The notes under the pieces: generated by a model
What the model was told of the DNA's origin: nothing
Databases searched by the model: none
Seen by the model: only the letters and a program-made list of their open reading frames with translations
Position numbers and translations under genes: made by a program
NCBI GenBank assembly: GCA_947179155.2
Contig: OX359274.1
Location: 46,397,564 to 46,461,563 of the forward strand
Reading direction: 5' to 3'
Length of the DNA stretch: 64,000 nt
From: Hedera helix
Lineage: Eukaryota; Streptophyta; Magnoliopsida; Apiales; Araliaceae
Shown: positions 10,325-22,700 of the stretch, piece after piece
Layout: each line of letters starts with the position of its first letter
How positions within the stretch are numbered: the stretch's first letter is position 1

Positions 10325-13300
10325 ATGAATAGAGCTGTTTTGCAAAGCTCACCGGTGCAACAACTGATGGTGGCCGGCGGCCCTAACTGGTGGAACATCA
10401 ATAGTAATATGAGGCCTGCACCTCCTCCTTCACAACTCATATCTCATCCTAATTTCTTGGCTCCTCCTCCTCCCAACAATCTCTTTCCTCAATACGCGCC
10501 GCCTTCTTCTTCTTCTTCTCCTTCTTGGCATGATCATATCCAAGAATTTCCAGAGTCATGGAGCCAACTTCTCATGTAAATCTCTCTCTCTCTCTCTTGG
10601 ATTCATGACCTTAATTAAGCCTTCACTATTAAAAGACTACTACTTTTTTTTCCCTTTTTTTTTTTTCTTTTAGCCATTATTCAGTCCAGTTTAGTTTAAC
10701 AACTGAGCAGAAAAGTTACATACATGTTTACAAGGGGCATACCTGAGGCTAAGGCTAAGCATTTGTTTTACACAAGTCACTTATAAATCAAGTGTTTTGA
10801 TCTCGTACCGACACAGATTTCTAGTTTACAAAAACATTCTTCAACTTATTCAATGTTCTTGTACCATTGAGAATTAGTGCATGTTCTTAATTTGATCCAG
10901 AAAACAATTATTTATCTTAAATTCTCTCTCTCTCTCTCTCTCTCTCTCTAAGTGTATAATAGAAATATAGTACATAATTAATTAGTTGAGGTTGTTGTGT
11001 TGTTTTATATATAGGGGTGGAGTAGTTGTTGAAGATCAAGATAAGTCAGGTATGAACCATATTCAGCATCAAGCAAAGAAGTTGGAGAATTGGGAAGATC
11101 AACTTTTACACCATCATCACCAGCAGCCTCCAAATGGTGCTAATTCTGTAGATCATGTAAAGCAAGAAAACTCCGCAAACAGCTATCATCATCAAGTGTT
11201 TGGTACTCATGGAAATAATAATGCAGAATTAATCCAGGCAGCCGCAGCAACAAAACCTAGTTGGCCTCAAATGATGCCTGTCTCATCCCCCAAATCTTGC
11301 GTTACGAGTCTAAGCAGTAACATGCTTGATTTCTCTAACAATAAGGCCGATGGCAGACATCCACCCCCAGATCGTTCCTCCGAGGTAAATGGTTGATTTC
11401 AGGGTTTCAAGATTAATTTCAAGATTTTTAATCAACATGTAGGATTAAGTCTAAATTTATTCATTGGGTATGCAGCAATTTTGCTAGCACCTAATTAAAT
11501 TATACAAGAAAATTAATTTTAGAACCAAGGACTCAATAATTTTATTTTGAGACCATAAATTCTCCAAATTAAAAATATCGCTTTAAAGGTGGCCAAGAAA
11601 AATTATAATTTCTAAACTTGTTTCTTGATCTACTGTGAAGTGCAACAGCATAGTCACCGGTGGGGCAGCAAAGAAAGCTAGAGTTCAACCTTCTTCGTCA
11701 ACTCAGTCTACCTTCAAAGTAATCAACAAAACTCACTCACACACACGTCTTTATCTATCTCTCTTTCTCTCTCCTCTGTGATATATATTTTGGATGTAAC
11801 TATATGTCTTTCTTGATTGTCCATTTCTCAAGCATGGTGATTCTTTGCTATCTATATATCTCTTATTACATACACACAAACAAGAAGAAAAAATCATTCA
11901 AATTACAGAGAAAAAGTGAAATAATTATTGCCAAGCAAGTTTATATTATTGTTGTCTTTAATTTGCTTTGTATTAATTAATTAATTTTTGTAATGTGAAA
12001 ATTAATTAAGCAGGTGAGGAAAGAAAAATTAGGAGACAGAATAACAGCTCTTCACCAGCTAGTTTCCCCATTTGGAAAGGTAATTAAATTTATTAAGCTC
12101 TAAACCTATATAATTACCAAATAAAGAGATGTTCTTTTAATTAACAGATGAAAGTTCTTTTTATTCTTTGTCAACTATATATCTAGGGGGCTATGCTCTT
12201 TAATCATCCTATTTATTTTTTTAGGGTTTTGATGATTTTTAACCTTTTTTTCTTTAATGTTTTTGCAGACTGACACAGCTTCTGTGTTGTTAGAAGCAAT
12301 TGGGTACATAAGATTCCTTCAGAGTCAAATTGAGGTGATGTTTCTTCCTTTTGGATGTTATGTTTTTACAAACTACCATAAAACCAGTATTGATGCCACA
12401 TTTCTATTTAAATATACCTAAAAGCTTGACTAGCTTAGTGTTCCTTTAGTTATTGAAGCTGTAAAATTTTTAGTTATTCCTTTGCAATCTTCAATTCTTT
12501 TTCCCCCTTAAATACAGGCCCTTAGCTTACCGTACTTGGGCAGTGGATCAGGAAACAACATGAGGCAGCAACAGTCTGTAAGATATATATTACTTACTCC
12601 TATATACTCATATATGTCTCACTTCCCAATGGATGTACAAACATCTCTCTTTTGTATTCTTTCCCTCTGTTGTCCCACAATGAATGTCACAGACTCACAG
12701 TTGTCCACATATGGATGTCACATTTTCAAAAACCATACTAATATCTGAAGGGTCAATATTGGAATTCGTGTCATAAACTGGTATATATATATGTATATAT
12801 ATATATATATATATTGTTTTAAAAAAAATAAATTAACTTTCTTAATTTGGAGGACAGAGGTAGTATATATGTGAATGTGAATTAACTATTTTGTCAAAAT
12901 CTGTATGTATTATGTGTCAATTTAACTACGAGGCATTAATTGACGAATGATTGTGTTATTTGTGTTAATTTGTAGATTCAAGGGGAAAGGAGTTGTTTAT
13001 TTCCTGAAGACCCTGGTCAGGTATATATATGCTTTATTGGATCCATTACCACTTCAAAAGACATTTTAGCGTGCAAAGCTTGTATGCCCTTAATTATTAA
13101 TTGATAAAGGTCACACCTTACGGTCTCTCGTTACTTCAGAGAAAGTTTTAAGAACACAAGTCTACAGCTTTATAATACGCCTTAATCTTTTGAAATATTA
13201 CAAAAAATAGTAATTAAAGACTACTTTAGTTGCATTAAAATGGAAAGGTTGACTTATTTAACTTAATGAAATTGCTAATTATCTTTGTAATGTTTAATCT

Positions 13301-13930
13301 CTGAAACAGCTGTTAAATGATAATAACTGCATGAAGAGAAAAGTGGCTCATGAGCAGGTACTTATTGTCTAGTATATACTCTTTCCGTCTATCGATGAGA
13401 GTCTTATTTAATTTATTTTTATCTTTTTCAGTGCATTTTAAGATTTTCTTATAACTAAAATATAAATTTAGTTTGAGAAAAAATATTGAAAATTATATTT
13501 CATCTATTTCAAAATATAAAGCAGAACGATATTTAGTTTTGTTCCAATTAAAATAAATGAGCAAAATAACTTTCGAAAACATAATACAAGTGAGACTCTC
13601 ATTTCTCTCATAATGATAAGTTATCTCCTTAATACGTACATTTTACATTGCTGTAAGTAAAGGAAAGAGTACATTATATTTAAGTGAAGTGAAACTAAGT
13701 AGGCAGTATATGCATACTTGTGCATTAACTTAAATTCAATTTTTTTATTCAAATCTTATTGTAGTTATAAAAAAAATAATTGGGGTTTGCAGGAATGTAA
13801 TGAAGAGGGAAAGAAGGACCTGAGGAGTAGAGGGTTATGTCTGGTCCCTATATCATGCACAGTCCAAGTTGGGAGTGAGAATGGAGCTGATTATTGGGCT
13901 CCGGCAGCAATTGGAGGCGGTTTTCAATGA
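10325..13930 (+). CDS. bHLH68-like: Atypical bHLH transcription factor, bHLH68-like (nine exons, 373 aa)
   Basis: Exons: 10325-10575, 11015-11384, 11641-11718, 12014-12079, 12269-12334, 12518-12577, 12976-13020, 13310-13357, 13793-13930. All introns are GT-AG and the joined frame is open (1122 nt). The N terminus MNRAVLQSSPVQQLM and a Pro/Ser/His-rich region (to about residue 205) match the bHLH68/bHLH133 group as I recall it. The helix-loop-helix spans about residues 218-283: VRKEKLGDRITALHQLVSPF, then DTASVLLEAIGYIRFLQSQI. The C terminus GLCLVPISCTVQVG...DYWAP is conserved in the group. The segment before helix 1 has few basic residues and lacks the His-Glu-Arg triad, so E-box binding is doubtful and it may act mainly by dimerising. 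It is a nuclear regulator. Arabidopsis bHLH68 has been linked to ABA and drought responses. The start is the first ATG of the family-conserved N terminus. Confidence 0.93.
10922..10950. repeat. CT microsatellite in bHLH intron 1
   Basis: A pure TCTCTC run lies about 65 bp before the exon-2 acceptor at 11014. A second, shorter CT run (10581-10598) lies directly after the exon-1 donor. Both are intronic. Confidence 0.8.
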
Positions 13931-14001
13931 GCTAATGACCCAGCTTGGAGGGTCATGTACGGCCGCCGGCACACTAGAGAGCTTCAAAATTTGAAATTGA
14001 T

Positions 14002-14059
14002 ATAACATCATGAGCAGTCACTCTGCTGAAATTTTAAGGCTGATTGCTCATGATGCTAT
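14002..14059. other. Hairpin just downstream of the bHLH coding region
   Basis: ATAACATCATGAGCAGTCA at 14002-14020 pairs with TGATTGCTCATGATGCTAT at 14041-14059: 19 positions with two mismatches, around a 20-nt loop. It begins about 70 bp after the stop codon, so it should lie in the 3' UTR. Possible roles are an RNA stem or a small MITE remnant. Nothing shows that it is processed. Confidence 0.6.
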
Positions 14060-15253
14060 GCATGCAATTCTTTATCCAATGTTAACTAAGTGTGCCAGCT
14101 AGCTATATCTTTTATGTTCAGCCTTGATCAAAGTCCTTAAAACTATCTAATTTAAGATAATTAAGCGTAATTATCTCTCTTTAATTAGCTTTCTTTATTT
14201 GGCTACCCGTGCTTAATTAATTTCATGCAAGAATTAATTCATGGAGTACTTGTGCATTAACTATGCAATAACAAAGAAAACAGTACATGACTCTAATTCA
14301 AAATTTAGGACTCACATACTCTTTTATTTCTGTTAGTAAACAATCAGTCCTATCTCCCTCACACACAAATCCATTACATTAATTAACACATTTATCAAAT
14401 ATGTCTTCATGCACATTGTGATGTGTTCTACACTATAATGTTGTGGTTCACTTATATATTGAGCTTCTTCCTGGGGTGGTCGAATCAATAAAGGGAACAA
14501 GTTAAACCTACTTTTTAGAACACATACCAGTCAATATACATCTGTCATGGATCATTAATAGTATTTTGTTTACCCATGTTCGAAGTTTAAACTTTCTGAC
14601 TTTTAGTTTGTTTGGAAGCACCATGAATAAATGTCCTCTTGATTCTTGAACTATATATGAAAATGAATGAACTCTTGCTTCAGGTAGGAAGATATTAATG
14701 CATATGCTCAACCCTTTAATTATATGTGTGTGTGTGTGTGTCGGTGTTTGTATATGTTTTTTTTTCTTTCTTTCTGTCTAATTTATATTGTATATATTTA
14801 ATCATGTTTTTCAGACCTTAACTTGTGCATATTTACAGCAGGTCATTTCTAATGAAGCTGATTAATGTATTTTAGATGTTCTTATGCATTGAATTTAAAC
14901 TCTTCTGATGGTCAATGCATGTCTAATACTTCCCTTCCACGAAAAAGAGTCACATTTTTCAATTATTTTTATTTTGAAAAAAGAGTCACATTTTTTATAA
15001 TGATAATATGAAATAGCATAATATCCTCATAATAATTTTACCTGTTTTATCACTACTAAATTTACCCCTCAATATATATAGACACTATTTTTTTATTTTT
15101 TTTTAGGAGAGTCCAATTTTCAAAAGTAAAATGGTTAAATTTTTCTCCACATAAACATTTTATTGTGTTTTTTTTAGCTATATGGCCGTGAGACAAGATA
15201 GGACATGAAAGGTGCTGTTTAGTCTTTGTTGCATTCCATTTATGGACATTTTT
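14060..15253. other. Intergenic, no gene seen
   Basis: The stretch is AT-rich. It has a TGTG microsatellite at 14726-14741. Segments at 14930-15010 containing AAAAGAGTCACATTTTT twice look like a decayed Stowaway-type MITE. The open frames here are short and unsupported. Confidence 0.4.
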
Positions 15254-15420
15254 TTTTATGAATAAGTATAAGTGCATAATATTCAAATATTATATTTATT
15301 TTAATAATTAAATAGTGGGGCATGACAATGAAATCAGTGTCATGTCCTATTTTTTAATAGTTTAAATGGATATAGTATTTGATTTTGTGTTTGAATGTTG
15401 TGTATGTAGACTTGTTATTT
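15254..15420. mobile_element. Palindromic MITE, family A, complete copy
   Basis: The left arm (ATGAATAAGTATAAGTGCAT, then AATATTCAAATATTATATT) is the inverse of the right arm (ATGGATATAGTATTTG...TTTGAATGTTGTGTATG). The centre is GGGGCATGACA...TGTCATGTCC. The right arm carries a small insertion between two TTTG copies. The same palindrome occurs at 48807-48970 and half of it at 4804-4878. There is no coding capacity. Confidence 0.7.
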
Positions 15421-15440
15421 TTCTCTCTTCATAAATTATA

Positions 15441-15696
15441 TAGGGTGATTCTAGGGGACCAGTCCTAGCGACTGGTCCAATTTTTTTTTTGTTACTCCTA
15501 AAATATTTATAACATTTATTATGACAATTTTTTTTTACCGGATTCAGTGATTTAGATGTAATTTAGATGTATGTAAATAACAGTATTACTGAATCCAATA
15601 AAAAAAATTGTCAGAATAAATGTTATAAATATTTTAAGAGTAAAAAAAAATAAAAATTGGACTGGTCATTAGGACGGGTCCTCCCAAGCATTATTG
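15441..15696. mobile_element. Palindromic MITE with candidate AATTATA target duplication
   Basis: The arms mirror each other almost throughout. GGGGACCAGTCCTAGCGACTGGTCCAA on the left matches the reverse complement of TTGGACTGGTCATTAGGACGGGTCC on the right, and AAAATATTTATAACATTTAT and GGATTCAGTRAT also pair. The direct repeat AATTATA at 15434-15440 and 15697-15703 is a candidate 7-bp target duplication. It has no coding capacity. The superfamily cannot be assigned with confidence. Confidence 0.75.
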
Positions 15697-15704
15697 AATT
15701 ATAA

Positions 15705-18700
15705 AAAGTAAAAGTAAAGATACTAATTGGGATAAATTAAGCTAAGTAAGGAAAAAAGTGTGAAGAAATACATTTTCCCTTATTTGCTTACCATGGAAAT
15801 AGATGTATGAGAGTGATTTAATTATAAGATGGAAAAAGCATGATACAATTCCTTTCCATTCTCCTTCTGTTCATGAATCTGGACAATATTCTCAAGTTTA
15901 AGAAAATCATTAACTGCTTCACCTTTAATTCTCCTTTTCTTCTTTAACTTAATTTTCTATCTCCAAATTTATGAACCATGTTGAAGCTAAATTAAGCTTT
16001 CCTAGCTAGCTAGCTTGTTGTTTCGTATTTGGTCATGAATTAAGCTTATCACTTGCAGAAGCGGCAAGTAAACCCTAGCTAGGGTCCCTCATGCCTATTT
16101 ATTTATGCCATTTGTTTCCAGTATTATCTCTTACGGCTACTTATTTATACAAGAATGACCAAACAGAGAAACATTGTTTTGCTGCATAATTGTTTAAAAT
16201 ACTAGAATATATGATTTTCCCTCCTTTCCAAAATATAGAATGTTTGACCTTTTAAATTTAATTTGAAATATTATTAAATTTTAAATTAACAATAATTCGT
16301 TTAATTTTAGACAATAGAATTTTGAATATTGTAAATTATTAATTACAATATTTATTATTTTCAAAAATTAAATGAATGACATTAATTATGGACTCAAAAA
16401 AACTCTCAAATTAAGTTTGAAAACTCAACCTTGATCTTATATTTCGAAAGTGAAAAAAATATTCTTTCTTAACAAATCAATATAGATAGCAGTGGTCATG
16501 AGGCCTTCAAATCAATACCCCAAGGTTTGAAAATGATAGTCTGTTTGATTTATTGACTCCCTTTTTACTGCCTAGATTACACTGATCAGATAAATAAATA
16601 AATAAAAAATCAAATAACAAATTTTATTCTTTATAAATTCAATATTGAAAAATGCAATAAATAAATAAAAAATATGTTTAAATATGTTTATGCAAACTTA
16701 TTATGACTAAAAAGAGTAGGAAGTCATATAAAGTTCTCATGTTTTCATATAATGAGAGTATAAATGTTTTTAGGTTGTAGTTATTCAAAGAACATATTGA
16801 TGAAACTTAGTTCATATATTCAAATTCTAAGAAAAACTATGTAGTAAAACGCTAAGAACTCAAGAATTATTTTAGAGACTAGACTAAGCATGCACTAGAT
16901 GAGCCCGCTTATTACCCCATTAAAAATCTTTTTCCACAATCATAATAGAAGAGTGCCGGATAACTGGAGTGGTTGAAGGTTCGTTCTCTTAAGTCAAGTG
17001 AGCATAAATATAAATCGATTATTTTGTAACGGGGTGAAATATTATATTTTTTAAATTGCAAATAAAAGCAGTTGCTAGTAAAATTATCAAAAAATAAAGG
17101 TTTCATTTACAAAAAAAATTGGGTTATTTTAATCGAGAAATTGGATATGGAAAAAAATATCGAGATTAATCTTGTAGACAATCTTCAATTGCCAGTTTTA
17201 GAATTAGCTATACCGCGGGCTATGGTATTGCCTGGGCCTTGAGATGAACTGAGTAAGCCCTGAAAGATGAAAAATGCTAATAAAATTAGAATACATTTAG
17301 AATCAATAGTTAGGGTTTGGGCTTATTCAGTTTAGTGGACTTAATAGTGCTTTGATGCCCAGAAAGTATGCTATGTATTGCCTCCAACATATTATTATCT
17401 TCATCATCATAAAAATGACTTAAATACATTTTTTAGTTCAGTTAAAAAATCTATGGTTCTTATAGTAGTAGAATATCCAAATTAAAAAAATACAATATTC
17501 AACATAATAATATTCTATTTCTAGTAGCAAGTCCAAAAATATGTACGTTTAATTTAAAAGAGATTTAATATATGTACATGAATTCACAATCTCTAGAAGT
17601 CTTAAGTTTTTAGAGTATTTTAATAGAGTCGTGTTATATGTGAAAGAAAATTTGTGTCTATAATAAATATCAACGTATATGAATACGAAATATATTAGAA
17701 TTAAGAAAGAGCATACATTAATTTATTATATCTTATTACTTAAAGTTTTAAGTTAGTTGTAATCTAAATTCGTCATACAATTTATCGATATATAAATTAT
17801 TCCCACTTTATAGCTAATGATTTATTTATTTATTCTAACGCCCAATTTTTTGGGAAGTAAATATTCAAGGTTATATAGTAATTCACTTTAAAACAGTTTG
17901 CTAATAAAATTGCCTATAATTCTACTTCCTTCATTTCACGATAAGAGTCTCAATTATCAAAAGTTTTGTTCAGAAAAAAAGTATCATATTTTTGTTGTTG
18001 ATATTTTATAAAATAAGACAATAAATTTTACTTTATCATAACAATTTCTTTGCCATAAGTAATTTAGAAAGAAAAAAATATGAAATCAAATTACATTTTA
18101 AAATTTATAAATAAGGAGACACCATAGTTATAATGCTTGAAAAATAAGAAAGATTATTATTAATATCTTCAATAATAACATTTTAGTTAAATCTGTAGTG
18201 GTCTAAAATAATTCAAAAAATACTAACGTAGCAAATGGATTGGACCTTGATACAATTTGATAGTTGACTGGCAAGTGGCATTTTTTATATTTTCATAAAA
18301 AGATGTGTTAAGTATGCTTTTTGCGCAAAAAATAAAAATAAGAAAAGTAAACCAATAGTATAAAAAAGTTCTCATTTTAGTTATAATTGACCTCACGTAA
18401 GCACACTAAAGATTCTTATTTCCTCAGTAAGGTTGTGAATTTTATTAAAAGTTTTTTGAGAATAAAATAAGTTATATATAATAATATTTTATATTTAAAA
18501 TGTATTTCTTTGATATTTTTAGTGATCATGTGGGTTACGGAAGGAGTAATATTCAAAAGAGACAGGCATGCACATGCCTAAAAGTCTAATACGAGTACTT
18601 ATTTGCTACGTTTACGTACATCTCTTGACCCAATCAAAAAAGAAGACTTTTGGTGGTTTTGTCTTTTCGTTTGAATTTGCATAATAATATAGTGCCGCGT

Positions 18701-19164
18701 CTTAATCATTTACACTGTTGAGTAATTCTGCGTTTACGTAACACTAGAGCATTCATCGTGTACATTCTCTTCGTCCTCAGAACAATGAAAGCAGTGAAAA
18801 ATATGTTTCGAAAAAGAAAAAAAAAATAAGGGGAGTGAAAGATCATATATATATATATATATATATATTGTCCTCACAAAATTAATTAAAATTAATACGA
18901 CAAAGTTATAAAAGTAATAGAGAAAGAGTACTACTTTATGTTAACATACTGCACTTTTTTATAGTTTATTTAAATTATTGGTTAAATAAAAGTTGTTGAC
19001 TTTATTTATTTATATAGGAAATATGTACATTCTCTTAAAAAGGGATAGAGTAGTTTTATATATATCAACAATTGTTTATTTTAATTTTATGATTAACGTG
19101 GATCAATGTGACAAGTAAGAATGAGAAAAAAGGCTCACAACACATAATTATTCCGTTAATTTTT

Positions 19165-19204
<40 letters not shown>

Positions 19205-19609
19205 TTTTTGAAAGGCCACAATATATAGTTCATTATTTTTAAAATATAAGATTAATATTAAATTTTTAAAAATTAATTAAAATATTGTAAATATAAAATT
19301 GACAGAATTTGTTTAAGTTTTAAAATAATAAATTTTATAATTAATAATTAATAATTTTCAATCTGTCAACTACGTGATTGACTGGAGTACAACTGTCTCC
19401 ATGAATAATTAGTCGATCAGTTTATGAATTTTGCATACTTTTCTAACACGAAATCCCTAAGAGTGAAATTATTAATTAAATATATAGTAACTCCATCCCT
19501 CTGAGTTAATTCGACTATTCTTCTATGTTATGTACATTCCCGTCACCATTATGTACAGTTTATATAACAAGCTCATCTGTCAAAGAATTTTCAGAGCTCT
19601 TACGTACAA

Positions 19610-19610
<1 letters not shown>
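15705..19610. other. Intergenic, repeat-derived, no gene seen
   Basis: The stretch is AT-rich with no supported coding region. It contains two decayed MITE-like segments: 16210-16450, starting TCCTTTCCAAAATATAGAAT and ending CTTATATTTCGAAAG in inverse orientation, and 17928-18200, starting CTTCATTTCACGATAAGAGT. There are AT microsatellites at about 18846-18870 and 19162-19202. Confidence 0.4.
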
Positions 19611-19614
<4 letters not shown>

Positions 19615-19705
<91 letters not shown>

Positions 19706-19711
19706 ATATAG
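19615..19711. repeat. Compound (AT)n(GA)n microsatellite just before the storage-protein gene
   Basis: About 38 bp of AT repeats are followed by about 48 bp of GA repeats and a short AT tail, ending about 20 bp before the ATG at 19730. It must lie in the promoter or 5' leader. GA tracts in this position are common in plants and can bind GAGA-binding (BBR/BPC) factors, but that is only a possibility here. Confidence 0.9.
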
Positions 19712-19729
19712 GAACGCAGTAAGAGGGAG

Positions 19730-22700
19730 ATGTATAGCAATATGAGGGTTAATATGTTATTTGGATGCCTTGTTTGGATGATGGGTATAATATATGTAGC
19801 AAATGGTGCTCTTTCTGATAGCGTAATGCATGAGATTAATAGCATCAACAAGAAGGGTCCATACTTTGGAATTGTAGTGCCAAACATTTTTGAGATGAGC
19901 CCACTTCTCCAATCTCCAAGTTTTGTGGTGAATGAAAACCTTCCATCCTTGGATTTTGCAGGTAATAATTATTAGTATTATTATGACATAATTAATTAAT
20001 TATATGACTACTTTAATTTACAGATTTTCTTCACTAATAGTCAATGGTTTATTCATTTTCTATCTTCTTTTTGTTTGTTTATTTATTTTTGAGTCCCCAG
20101 TGTACGTATGGGCTAGATATATATTGTGGGAATATATGAGGGAAAAGATTTGATTATTATACATAAATAGAAACAAGCTATAAAGATTTTTTTTTATGTT
20201 GTGTCTTTGATCTTTATTTTATGTTCTTTGTGTTTTGATCAGATACATAAATATATCTTTCTTGGTAGCGTAAAACTCTGAATGTTTGCTTGAATAAAAT
20301 TGGTGCAAATTATGGGTGAGGAAAGTTCTTTACTCGAACTTTGAAGCTAGATCCGCTACTGTAGGATATTTATTCAATGTTTTACTACTCGAGTTTTAGG
20401 AGAAGAAAAGAAATTAACGGACACTAATCTAAATGATAGTATTCCCTCAAGTCCAAGCGAATTCCATTTGAAAATTGAGTTAAAATTTAATACATGAGGG
20501 GTGTTATGATAATAACACGTTACTAAAATAAAGATAATTTTTTTCAAATATAATTTTTTTATTAATAATGTGTCATGATCCTAATATCGCTCGTGTATAC
20601 ATGTCACTGTATTGCAAATTTTAATTGTTGAAAATTTTATAATTTTTTTGGATATATTCTTATTTCATATTTACTCCTAAACTTATTGAGTGTTTAGTTT
20701 ATTAACAGTATGACATATGATAAATTATGATGATATATTTGAGAACATTATGTAATTTTATTATATTATTAAAAATAATAAGACTTTTGCGAAACAAAAA
20801 AATTAGCAAACGAGAGATTCTTTTTGTCAAAGTAAAGGAGTATATAAGTACTGAAAATTTTGAGCTAATACTTTCTATAAACGTTAGGTTTAATAAATGA
20901 TTGTATTCCCGTGGAAGTGCTGAATGTAGTAATAAACTTTAATCTAGTAAAAAATTGCATATAGATTTATAGTGTACGTATTAACAAATGCAATCCAAAT
21001 TATACTTTAACATTAAAGTACTAGGGTTATGGAGTATTAAATTTAATATATTTTTCAAAACTATTTGAATAATATACCTACCCCATGCATTCTTCTGACA
21101 TGCAGGAAGGAGATTCCGGATAGGTATTTTGAAGAGAAAAAAGGTTATAATTGTTATGACTGGGTTGAGCATGGTATGTCCAATATTCAATTGCATGCAT
21201 TACCTAATTTGAATCGTATTACTCCCTCCTCGCACAAAAAAGAGTCCCATGTATAAATATAAGGATGCGTTTTTTCCGCTCATGTTTAATTACTCCTAAT
21301 AATACTCCCAAAAATATTAAATTGTTAGTTTACTTATGATAACGTAATAATTGTTGATGTCGTTAATTATAAATCTGCATATAAGATAATATACTATGGA
21401 GTGGTATATTATGACCGATGGCCGGAGCTGTCGAAAAACTAATCTGATGTGAAATTCAATACATAATTTTATGTCACTCAACTATAAAAAATGAGACATT
21501 TTACATCTAGAAAGAGTTAATTTTTCAAAGTCTACCTCTACCTCGCGTATCTGTTCCGTATATATAGAAGCAAAGAGCGAGCCTAGCCACTTGGGCTTGG
21601 TCACCATCTAGGCCACTAGGGCTAAATGACCAGATAAGGTATTCAGTATTTCTGTTTTAGGCCCAATTGGTAATATTATACAGGTAATATTATATATTTT
21701 AATATTGTCTCCCACTCCTTTATTCCATTTTAGTGGAATGGGAGAGTATGAAAAAGAAAAGTTCCCTCATTAGAAAAAAAATCGTTGGCTTCGGAGAGAG
21801 TTTTGCATATTTTATCCCGAAGCGTTCGGGTATTGAGATGGCATTGTCCTCCTAGGGAATTTTGTATATTTTATCCCAGAAGAAATATCGAGGTAGTTTA
21901 CCCGTAAGAAATTTGTATCTTTTTATACTGGGGGATATTTCAAGTTGGCGTCCACATAGGGAAATTTGCACTTTTATCATCGGTTTTGAGCACTGTTGAG
22001 GTGGCGTTCCCGTAGAAAAATTTCCACTTTTATTTTTTATCCTGGAAGATATTTTGAGGTAGCGAACGGGAAACTTGCACCTTTTTATCTCCGAAGGATA
22101 TCTTCAGGTGGGGAAAATGTTACGAGTATGACTCATAGCAATAATCCATACAATGAGCTTTATAAAAATAATATAACCCACAATATAAAAATGGTGGGTC
22201 CCACCATTTTTACAAAGATCATTATATAGATCATTGTTATGATCATTACTCATAACAAAGCTCGGTGGTATCCCCATAGATAAATTTGCACCTTTTTTTT
22301 TATCTCGAAAGATATCTTGAGGTGCTGATCCCGTAAAAAAATTTGCACACCTTTTCTTACCATATTTTGAGGTGGAGTTCCCGTAAAAAAATTTACACCT
22401 TTTTTTTTATCCTAAAGGATATCTTAAGGTGGCGAAATATGTGCCTTTTTTTTATATTTTATTTTATCCCAAAAGATAAATTATTGAAGTAGCTGGTTGC
22501 TGTGGATTTTCAGAAAGTGCTCGAAAGCTGTTTGGAGTACATAGTCTATATGGGCAACATTTAACCAAGATGGCTGAAACTTTGCCAAAATTTGTCCGCA
22601 TAGAGAAATATGTGCCTTTTTTTTATATTTTATTTTATCCCAAAAGATAAATTATTGAAGTAGCTGGTTGCTGTGGATTTTCAGAAAGTGCTCGAAAGCT

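Noticed and set aside
19525..19887. Frames on both strands with Tyr-Ile and Arg-Glu or Leu-Ser runs
   Set aside because: These are translations of the AT/GA microsatellite. On the plus strand the real exon starts at 19730 in another context.
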